DNA of 20,181 bases from an uncultured Collinsella sp. (GTDB taxonomy: Bacteria; Actinomycetota; Coriobacteriia; Coriobacteriales; Coriobacteriaceae), in the NCBI GenBank assembly GCA_958348225.1, contig CATVYG010000041.1, forward strand, positions 1-20,181, given 5' to 3'. The stretch's first letter is position 1, and the number at the start of each line of letters is the position of its first letter. Shown here one piece after another: positions 14,927-20,181 of the stretch. Under the pieces are notes generated by a model. That model did no database searches and was not told where the DNA came from. It worked only from the letters and a program-made list of their open reading frames with translations. Position numbers and translations under genes: made by a program.

Positions 14927-15714
14927 GAACGAATCATCACTCCGTCGGGGTCGATCTTGTCCTGAATCTTCTTAAGCGTGCGGCGCAGCAGACGCGAAAC
15001 CTGCACCTGAGAAATACCCAGCTTCTTGGCGATCTCGATCTGGGTCATGCCCTTCACAAAGCGCAGCTCGATCACCTCGCGCTCGCGCGGCGAGAAATCG
15101 CGGATGGCTTCCTCGATCACTAGACGGTCATCGGTAAAGTCGAGCTCGTTGTCGTCGTCGGCGTAACGGTCGAGAATCGAGGGGGCATCGTCGGAATCGG
15201 ACGCACCAGGAGCCTCGATGGGCACCGAAGTATAGGCCGAAGACGATTCCATAGCCTCGAGGACCTCATCGACAGTCACATCTAGATACTCAGCGATCTC
15301 CTCAACCTTGGGCGAACGCTGCAGCTCGTTGGTAAGTTTGTCAGTAGCTTGGTTGACCTTGGCCGAGAGCTCCTGCAGACGACGCGGAACGCGCACACTC
15401 CAGCCCTTGTCGCGGAAATGGCGTTTGATCTCGCCCAGGATAGTGGGTGTTGCAAACGTCGTGAACTCGAGCCCGCGCTCGGGGTCAAAACGGTCGATAG
15501 CCTTGAGCAAACCCAGATAGCCGACCTGCATGAGGTCGTCGAGCGGCTCGCCGCGATTCTTAAATTTGTTGGCAAGAAACCTTACCAGGTTCATATGGGA
15601 CATGACGAGCTGCTCACGGGCGTCCGGATCACCGGTCTCCTTGTAACGACGAAACAGCTCGCGGGTTTTCTCCTTGTCCCAAGCGGTCTTGCCGCTCCGG
15701 GAACGTTCGGTCAT
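14923..15714 (-). CDS. SigB/SigF-family RNA polymerase sigma factor
   Basis: A 263-aa sigma-70 group 3 factor. Region 2 spans about 33-103 with the -10 recognition segment FDPERGLEFTTFATPTILGE, followed by the region 2-to-3 sequence HFRDKGWSVRVPRRLQEL characteristic of SigB/SigF/SigG. Region 3 is about 107-175. Region 4 is about 200-252 with the helix-turn-helix MTQIEIAKKLGISQVQVSRLL. It begins 1 bp after an RsbW-like gene, the classical pairing of such sigma factors with anti-sigma proteins. No anti-anti-sigma or PP2C phosphatase gene is nearby. A general stress role is likely by family, but the regulon cannot be seen. Confidence 0.93.
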   Translation of the reverse strand: MTERSRSGKTAWDKEKTRELFRRYKETGDPDAREQLVMSHMNLVRFLANKFKNRGEPLDDLMQVGYLGLLKAIDRFDPERGLEFTTFATPTILGEIKRHFRDKGWSVRVPRRLQELSAKVNQATDKLTNELQRSPKVEEIAEYLDVTVDEVLEAMESSSAYTSVPIEAPGASDSDDAPSILDRYADDDNELDFTDDRLVIEEAIRDFSPREREVIELRFVKGMTQIEIAKKLGISQVQVSRLLRRTLKKIQDKIDPDGVMIRS

Positions 15715-15715
15715 A

Positions 15716-16093
15716 TTAGATATCCGCCTTGAGGTCGAGGGAAAGCGTCAGGGGCGCCGCAGTCTTTTCGTAGGAATCGCACACGCTCGCGAGGATGAGT
15801 TCGGCATATACCGCTGCCTGGTCATCCTCATCGACAGTCGCCTGATCGCCAAAGGTAAAGGTCATGCCCACGTGCGATTCGTCGACATCGAATTTGATCG
15901 AGATATCGTCGGAATCAACAGCCGTGCAGCCAAAGATAAAGGCTTCCTCGGCAGCCATACGGATGTCCTCGATGCGATCGACAGACATAGAGCACAGGGC
16001 ACCAACGTTGGCTGCCGTCATGCGCACAAGGCGAGCGAGACGCGGGTCACCGGCAACGGTCAGCGTGATGGGGCAGGTTGCTTCGCTACTCAT
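15716..16093 (-). CDS. Degenerate RsbW-like anti-sigma factor
   Basis: A 125-aa protein whose first 55 residues follow the RsbW pattern (VRMTAANVGALCSMSVDRIEDIRMAAEEA) and whose later strands (ISIKFDVDESHVGMTFTFG, then LTLSLDLKADI) fit a GHKL/HATPase fold. The N-box keeps Glu (E50) but the Mg-binding Asn is replaced by F54. The DxGxG region and the glycine-rich lid (GGLGL in RsbW) are absent, replaced by AVYAELILASV. ATP binding and kinase activity are therefore unlikely, though sigma binding may remain. The ATG has GAGGAG about 6 nt upstream, inside the end of the preceding gene, which it overlaps by 8 bp. The function as anti-sigma factor is inferred from fold and position. Confidence 0.75.
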   Translation of the reverse strand: MSSEATCPITLTVAGDPRLARLVRMTAANVGALCSMSVDRIEDIRMAAEEAFIFGCTAVDSDDISIKFDVDESHVGMTFTFGDQATVDEDDQAAVYAELILASVCDSYEKTAAPLTLSLDLKADI

Positions 16094-16673
16094 CGCAGGA
16101 CTCCTCAGAGGTCTCGGAGGGTGTATAGGTGTAATACTGAGCCGGCTTGGCTACAGACTTCTGGCCATCATCGTCGCCCGCGGCGGCCTCGTCCTCGCCA
16201 ATCAAGACGCGCTCGGTCGGCTGCTCGGCTTCTTCGGCGGCAGCGGAAAGCTTGCGCTCGGCTTCAGCTGCAGGAGCCTTCACCTTATTGAAGAGCTTCT
16301 GCACAGCACCGGCGGCAGAGTCGGTCACGCTCGACACAGCATTGCTGGCCTCGGCCATGCTGCCCGTAACCTCGGAAATGTCGCGAACCACGGCTTCGAC
16401 CTCTACGAGATTGGAGGTAAGGGCATCAACTGCCGTCTTGCTCGACTTAAGCAGCGGCTCCATCTGGGCAAGCGCCGGCGTAAGCTCATCGACAGCGCCA
16501 TCGAGCTTTGCCACCACAGGCTGAGCCTCGGCGATGGTGTTGTTGAGGTCGTTCACGGTCTTATCGAGCGAGTCAACAACATTGCGGGTCTTGCGCAGGG
16601 TAAGCGCGAGCTCAGCGATGGCCCACACGCCGGCAACGGCGAGCAGCAGCAGGGCGATTTGAATGGGACTCAT
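16086..16673 (-). CDS. DUF948-like membrane-anchored coiled-coil protein
   Basis: A 195-aa protein with one N-terminal membrane helix (about 4-24, IQIALLLLAVAGVWAIAELA) and a long helical segment (about 28-125) with repeated SLDKTVNDLNNTIAE-type heptads, as in DUF948/YtxG-like general stress proteins. The C-terminal 70 residues are Ala/Glu/Asp-rich and probably disordered, ending in acidic SETSEESCDE. The ATG has GGGAGG about 6 nt upstream. It is first in the unit with the RsbW-like and sigma genes; B. subtilis DUF948 genes belong to the SigB regulon, which fits but does not prove a link. No enzymatic motif is visible. Confidence 0.8.
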   Translation of the reverse strand: MSPIQIALLLLAVAGVWAIAELALTLRKTRNVVDSLDKTVNDLNNTIAEAQPVVAKLDGAVDELTPALAQMEPLLKSSKTAVDALTSNLVEVEAVVRDISEVTGSMAEASNAVSSVTDSAAGAVQKLFNKVKAPAAEAERKLSAAAEEAEQPTERVLIGEDEAAAGDDDGQKSVAKPAQYYTYTPSETSEESCDE

Positions 16674-16713
16674 ACAAGCCTCCCGGAAGAATCGAAATAC
16701 AGACGCTTTTCAT

Positions 16714-16731
16714 GGTACCCCAAAGGGGACC
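16714..16731. other. Small GC-rich hairpin upstream of the DUF948-like gene
   Basis: GGT-a-CCCC (16714-16721) pairs with GGGGACC (16725-16731) with one bulged A and a 3-nt aaa loop. No T-tract follows on either strand, so it is not a standard terminator. It sits 41 bp before the DUF948-like ATG and could affect the operon start. Confidence 0.4.
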
Positions 16732-16773
16732 GAACATGCCAAGAGCAGCAACGTGGGACAAAATTATCAGCAG

Positions 16774-18123
16774 CTACTTCGGTGCATTCCCGCTGCGGTC
16801 ACGTTCGCTTTGCTCTACGCGCCACTCTTCCCAGCCGCGCCCGGCAGGCTGCCAGAACGCACCGCGCTCCAGCCCCTCGGGCAAATAGCGCTGATCGACC
16901 CAGCCTTCAGGATAATCGTGCGGGTATTTATACACACCGTATTCATCGCTGCCCGGGCGATGGCGATCGCGCAGATAACTCGGCACCTCGCGAAGCCCAC
17001 TAGAATGTATATCGGCCAGCGCCGCATCGATCGAAGCCTCACACGCGTTGGATTTTGGCGCCAAGCACACATAGAGTGCAGCCTGAGCCAGGTTAATGCG
17101 GCACTCGGGATAGCCAATGACCTCGGCAGACTTAAACGCGGCATGCGCCACCAAAAGCGCCTGCGGGTCGGCGTTGCCAACATCCTCAGAAGCGTGAATC
17201 ATAATGCGGCGAGCGATAAACTTAGGATCCTCCCCAGCATCGATCATGCGCGCGAGCCAATAGATCGTGGCATCGGGGTCGCTACCGCGCATGGACTTGA
17301 TGAACGCACTGATGATGTCGTAGTGCATGTCGCCGTTTTTGTCATACGTAAAGCCGCGACGCGGGTTGGCGATCTTTACGTCATCCACGGTGATGGGATA
17401 GCGCTCCCCCGCCGCGGGCGCTGGCGTTCCCTCGGTATCGGGACGCGTGACGGCAATCTCGCTCGCAAGCTCGAGCGTCGTGAGCGCCGAGCGAGCGTCA
17501 CCCGCTGCCAGCGTGCAGATGGTCTTGACCGTATCCTCATCGGCCGAGAACTTACCGTTCAAGCCCTGCGGCGCCTCAAGCGCACGTTCAATAAGCGTGG
17601 CGATATCCTCATCCTTCAGATGCTCAAGCTCCACGACGCGACCACGTGAGAGCAGTGCCGAGTTGACCTCGAAGTACGGGTTCTCCGTCGTAGCGCCAAT
17701 CATAATGACGGTACGGTTCTCAACTGCATGCAGCAGGGCATCCTGCTGCGATTTAGAGAAGCGGTGAATCTCATCGATGAATAGAATGGTGCGGCGGTCG
17801 TACGTATTCAGGCGCGTCTTGGCCTCATCAATCACGCGACGCAGGTCCTTCACGGTACCCGTGACGGCGCTGACCTCGACAAACTCGCTCTTGGTATGGT
17901 TGGCGATAATGTGGGCCAGCGTCGTCTTGCCCGTACCGGCAGGCCCGTACAGAATCACGCTCGAAAGCACGTCGTGCTCGATCGCGGCACGCAGCCACGA
18001 GCCCTTACCGACGGCCTTTTGCTGACCCACGTACTCGTCGAGCGAATTGGGACGCATGCGCACCGCGAGCGGCGCATTTTTAAAGGAACGCTCGCGCGTC
18101 GAGACAGAAAAAAGGTCGTCCAT
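16774..18123 (-). CDS. rarA: Replication-associated recombination protein A (RarA/MgsA)
   Basis: RarA is a clamp-loader-like AAA+ ATPase that acts at stalled replication forks with SSB. From the ATG at 18123 (449 aa) the protein begins MDDLFSV and then PLAVRMRPNSLDEYVGQ, the standard RarA entry. The P-loop GPAGTGKT is at 60-67, Walker B ILFIDEIH at 113-120 (D117, E118) and sensor 1 GATTENP at 143-149. The C-terminal tetramerisation region contains DPDATIYWLARMIDAGEDPKFIARR split in the usual way, and AYPHDYPEGW-like ending (YKYPHDYPEGWVDQRYLP). Alternative in-frame starts lie at 18129, 18138 and 18141; none has a strong Shine-Dalgarno. It follows dgt by 60 bp, which hold a possible promoter. 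Confidence 0.95.
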   Translation of the reverse strand: MDDLFSVSTRERSFKNAPLAVRMRPNSLDEYVGQQKAVGKGSWLRAAIEHDVLSSVILYGPAGTGKTTLAHIIANHTKSEFVEVSAVTGTVKDLRRVIDEAKTRLNTYDRRTILFIDEIHRFSKSQQDALLHAVENRTVIMIGATTENPYFEVNSALLSRGRVVELEHLKDEDIATLIERALEAPQGLNGKFSADEDTVKTICTLAAGDARSALTTLELASEIAVTRPDTEGTPAPAAGERYPITVDDVKIANPRRGFTYDKNGDMHYDIISAFIKSMRGSDPDATIYWLARMIDAGEDPKFIARRIMIHASEDVGNADPQALLVAHAAFKSAEVIGYPECRINLAQAALYVCLAPKSNACEASIDAALADIHSSGLREVPSYLRDRHRPGSDEYGVYKYPHDYPEGWVDQRYLPEGLERGAFWQPAGRGWEEWRVEQSERDRSGNAPK

Positions 18124-18152
18124 AGCCATCCCATGCATCAATCAAAAGCTTT

Positions 18153-18184
18153 GTTCGTCAACAGTATACCGAATTTATACGAAC
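18153..18184. promoter_or_regulatory. Possible rarA promoter with flanking inverted repeat
   Basis: On the minus strand TATACT (18163-18168) could be a -10 box; no clear -35 is visible at 17 bp. It is enclosed by the inverted repeat gttcgt (18153-18158) and acgaac (18179-18184), whose right arm runs into the dgt stop codon. This could be an operator, or chance. Confidence 0.3.
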
Positions 18185-19431
18185 TACCGTTCGTTAATAT
18201 AGGTACGGTGCGGAAACTCCAGACCAGGGAACAGCTTGCTCGTCAGTTCGCAGAAATAACCGTCCGTCATGCTCGCGATGTAATCCACCACCGCTTGATC
18301 TTTGTCGTCCTGCCAGGCATAGGTGCGATCGTAGTAGGAAAGCTGCTGCTCAATGCGCGAAATATGGTGCTTAAAGATGTAAGAGGACTCGTCACCACTG
18401 TTTAGATCCCGCAGGCAACGGTCGTAGAGCTTTTCGAACGCCTCGCGCAGCTCCACCTCGGAATCGCCTTCGATACCGCCCTTGCTATAGATCTTCTCGT
18501 AGTTCTCGCGCTTGGCTCGGCGGATTTCCTCAAACAGGTCCTCGCTCATCTCGATGCGCGGCTTACCATAGCTGTGCTCAACGATATCGATGGAAGCGTG
18601 CGTAAGGATCCAGCTGTTGTAGGCACCGCCCCGGCCATCATCAAAAGCGTCGGGTGACAGCAGGCCCGCCGCGATCGCATCCTGACGGTCACGACCGACG
18701 TAGGCAAGAATATCCGAGATGCGAACGACGCAGCCCTCGAGCGTCATGGGACGCAGATGCCCAATTGCGCTATAGCCCGTGGCAATGCAATCCTCAACCG
18801 TCTGGTCAAACTGGTCAAAGGAGCTCATGTCCGAGAGCTCAAACACACGTTGCTCGTACTCGCCGTTATGGCATAGCACGCCGTCGAGCGTCTGGAGCGA
18901 CACGTTGCGGCCGTACAGTGTGTCGAGCACGCGGACCGACTGCACGTTATGGAAAAAATAACGCCCCGTACGCTCATGATAGATATCGTTGAGGAAGCGC
19001 TCGCCGGCATGGCCGAAAGGCGTGTGTCCCAAGTCGTGACCCAGGCTAATCGCCTCGATCAGATCGCAATTGAGCCCCAGGGCGCGACCGATATCGCGCG
19101 CAATGCGGGAGACGAGCTGCACGTGCAAACCGCGGCGTGACAGATCGTCATTGCTACGGAAGCTAAAGACCTGCGTTTTGCCTGCATAACGGGTGTACGC
19201 CGGAAGATGAAGTATCTTTTCGGTATCGCGCATAAACGCCGGACGCATAAGCGTGCCTTTGTCGGCGGCGCGATCAATACGACGAATGACCTGATCGTCG
19301 TTGCAACGATACGGGTTGACATAGCCCGAAGCACGATCGGCGGTAATGCGCTCGACAAGCTCGGGCGACAACGCCGAGGGAATACGGTCCATGCGCGCCT
19401 TAATGACGGCCGTTTCTTGATTAGATGCCAT
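18184..19431 (-). CDS. dGTP triphosphohydrolase-like HD domain protein
   Basis: A 415-aa HD-superfamily enzyme of the Dgt/dNTPase type, which hydrolyses dGTP or other dNTPs to nucleoside and triphosphate. The ATG at 19431 has AAGGAG 6 nt upstream; a longer frame to 19458 is not supported. The family entry motif reads RDTEKILHLPAYTRYAGKTQ near 68-87. Metal ligands are H103, H132-D133 (LGHDLGHTPFGHAG, also H136 and H141) and D240 (VRISDILAY). Its place next to rarA suggests nucleotide pool and replication maintenance. Whether dGTP is the true substrate is open; many relatives act on several dNTPs and are allosterically controlled. Confidence 0.9.
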   Translation of the reverse strand: MASNQETAVIKARMDRIPSALSPELVERITADRASGYVNPYRCNDDQVIRRIDRAADKGTLMRPAFMRDTEKILHLPAYTRYAGKTQVFSFRSNDDLSRRGLHVQLVSRIARDIGRALGLNCDLIEAISLGHDLGHTPFGHAGERFLNDIYHERTGRYFFHNVQSVRVLDTLYGRNVSLQTLDGVLCHNGEYEQRVFELSDMSSFDQFDQTVEDCIATGYSAIGHLRPMTLEGCVVRISDILAYVGRDRQDAIAAGLLSPDAFDDGRGGAYNSWILTHASIDIVEHSYGKPRIEMSEDLFEEIRRAKRENYEKIYSKGGIEGDSEVELREAFEKLYDRCLRDLNSGDESSYIFKHHISRIEQQLSYYDRTYAWQDDKDQAVVDYIASMTDGYFCELTSKLFPGLEFPHRTYINER

Positions 19432-19462
19432 GGCATGCTCCTTAAGAAGGATGCGCAATCGG

Positions 19463-19885
19463 TTAAAATGTGCAGCCCACGACCTCGATTATGGCAAAAA
19501 TCGGCACTAAAAACGGGAGCAATGGCAGGGAGCGCGATTTTGTGAAGAGGCAGGAGAGGGCCAGGGCCAGGAGTGCGACGGCAAATGCCACGATGCCACC
19601 CATAGGGTCGAGCGTGCAAAGCGCGAAGAGCGCCTTGGCATCCCCCATGCCGATGCCCGGGGCGTGGCGAAGGCGCCGCCAGAGCGACTCGGTAAGCACA
19701 AGGCCAAGGTAGACGATGACCGCAAGACCGGCGTGGTCAAGCGCTGTGTTCAAACCGAGGTCGAGCCAAACGCCCGCCAACGCCGTCACGGCACATGCGC
19801 CGGCAAGCCCATTGGGAAACCGTCGCTCTCGGGCATCAATTGCCACGCCGGCAAAGATGCAAATCCAAAACGGGATATAGACCAT
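19463..19885 (-). CDS. Minimal A24 family prepilin peptidase
   Basis: A 140-aa integral membrane aspartyl protease of the type IV prepilin peptidase family (TadV/CpaA-like size), expected to cleave leader peptides of prepilins. The two catalytic aspartates are D17 in AIDARERRFPN and D82 in GIGMGDAK, matching the family xxD and GxGD signatures. Hydrophobic segments fill most of the rest. The N-terminal methylation domain of PilD-type enzymes is absent. The ATG at 19885 is preceded by a strong GAGGAGGAG; a longer frame to 20068 would run into the insertion sequence and is rejected. No pilin genes are in the window. An insertion sequence now begins 54 bp upstream, so its native promoter may be displaced. 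Confidence 0.85.
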   Translation of the reverse strand: MVYIPFWICIFAGVAIDARERRFPNGLAGACAVTALAGVWLDLGLNTALDHAGLAVIVYLGLVLTESLWRRLRHAPGIGMGDAKALFALCTLDPMGGIVAFAVALLALALSCLFTKSRSLPLLPFLVPIFAIIEVVGCTF

Positions 19886-19946
19886 CGGACTCCTCCTCGA
19901 GCTGCATCGCAAAAGCAAAAACCACCACAAAGGTGCCTGTGAACTG

Positions 19947-19979
19947 CCTCCCATTTCTTGGACATCGGGAAATGGGAGG
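19947..19979 (+). promoter_or_regulatory. Hairpin covering the transposase ribosome binding site
   Basis: A perfect 10-bp inverted repeat, cctcccattt (19947-19956) and aaatgggagg (19970-19979), encloses a 13-nt loop. The right arm contains the GGGAGG Shine-Dalgarno of orfA, 6 nt before its ATG. The left arm lies in the element's terminal repeat, so only RNA entering from outside, or starting before 19947, would carry both arms. Confidence 0.65.
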
Positions 19980-19985
19980 TTTTCC

Positions 19986-20181
19986 ATGAGTATAGACCTC
20001 AGGGTGAAGCACGACCTGGAGTCCAGGAGGCGGGCCGTCGAGCTCTTCGACGCCGGCGTCGGCTGCAAGCCGGCGGCCGAGGCCCTGTCCGTCCCCCGCG
20101 AGACCGTGAGAGAATGGCAGTGGGTATACTGGATTGGCTACACTGATGTGGACAGTTCCGGGAGGGGCGCAGGAGACGGGA
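19986..20181 (+). CDS. IS3-family transposase OrfA, N-terminal fragment (open at window end)
   Basis: From the ATG at 19986 (GGGAGG 6 nt upstream) the frame stays open to the window edge for 65 codons. Residues 1-45 read as a helix-turn-helix of IS3 OrfA type: SRRRAVELFDAGVGCKPAAE followed by ALSVPRETVREWQ. OrfA is the DNA-binding half of the transposase and is normally joined to OrfB by frameshifting. From about residue 46 (WVYWIGYTDVDSSGRG) the sequence no longer looks like OrfA, and codon use changes at about codon 42 from strongly GC-rich to mixed. The gene may thus be broken, possibly by another element. Confidence 0.7.
   Translation, partial: MSIDLRVKHDLESRRRAVELFDAGVGCKPAAEALSVPRETVREWQWVYWIGYTDVDSSGRGAGDG

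Larger units (their letters stand above)
19940..20181 (+). mobile_element. Left end of an IS3-family (IS150-group-like) insertion sequence, cut by the window edge
   Basis: The first 25 bases (19940-19964, tgaactgcctcccatttctt then ggaca) align base for base with the form of the IS150 terminal repeat as I remember it (TG-ACTGC-CCCATTT-TTGGAC). An orfA-type transposase start follows 46 bp inside. The right end, orfB and target duplication lie outside the window or are lost. The exact outer base is uncertain by 1-2 nt. Confidence 0.7.

Noticed and set aside
16708..16740. A SigB-type promoter (GTTC ... GGGTAC on the minus strand) before the DUF948-like gene, suggesting autoregulation.
   Set aside because: The spacing is about 11 bp after GTTC, shorter than known SigB/SigF promoters, and both elements fall in or next to the small GC hairpin.
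18124..18183. LexA box upstream of rarA (cgaacaaagctttt).
   Set aside because: Only one half-site (GAAC) matches; the second half reads CTTT rather than GTTC.
19886..20068. A 61-residue N-terminal extension of the prepilin peptidase.
   Set aside because: It runs antisense through the insertion sequence end, while the ATG at 19885 has a very strong Shine-Dalgarno and fits the family start.

Overview
The window looks like chromosomal core DNA from a high-GC member of the Coriobacteriia, most likely Collinsella or a close relative. This is inferred from gene content, Actinobacteria-like protein sequences and Firmicutes-like operon order; no marker RNA is present to confirm it. Every chromosomal gene lies on the minus strand, so transcription runs from right to left. 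The only plus-strand gene is a transposase fragment at the right edge. I see no tRNA, rRNA or CRISPR array, and no gene-free stretch above 300 bases.

Right to left. (1) 19940-20181 is the left end of an IS3-family (IS150-group-like) insertion sequence carrying a partial orfA. (2) 19463-16774 encodes a minimal A24 prepilin peptidase, a dGTPase-like HD hydrolase and the clamp-loader-like ATPase RarA. (3) 16673-13517 is a tight four-gene unit: a DUF948-like membrane coiled-coil protein, a degenerate RsbW-like protein, a SigB/SigF-family sigma factor and an AI-2E-family membrane protein. It ends in a strong terminator. (4) 13364-6719 is a second operon: alaS, ruvX, mltG, a YqeG-type HAD phosphatase, aroK and a 3-dehydroquinate synthase-like gene whose active site is missing. 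It ends in a long hairpin. (5) 6586-5456 is a stand-alone M24 (Xaa-Pro) peptidase with its own terminator. (6) 5295-201 is the third operon: efp, an Asp23/Gls24 gene, nusB, xseB, tlyA, nadK and recN, closed by a bidirectional terminator at 31-68.

Within operons the genes are almost seamless. Several stop/start pairs overlap as ATGA, and several Shine-Dalgarno sequences lie inside the last codons of the gene before, which points to translational coupling. Operon (6) joins translation (EF-P), transcription antitermination (NusB), rRNA methylation (TlyA), NADP synthesis and DNA repair. Operon (4) joins alanyl-tRNA supply, RuvX and peptidoglycan chain termination. The order AI-2E gene, alaS, ruvX, mltG resembles the arrangement known from Firmicutes.

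The two most unusual items are the AroB-fold protein without its metal and catalytic residues, directly coupled to an intact shikimate kinase, and the sigma factor paired with an RsbW-like protein that lacks the ATP-binding residues needed for classical partner switching. At the right edge the insertion sequence has a hairpin that would hide the transposase ribosome binding site in read-through transcripts.
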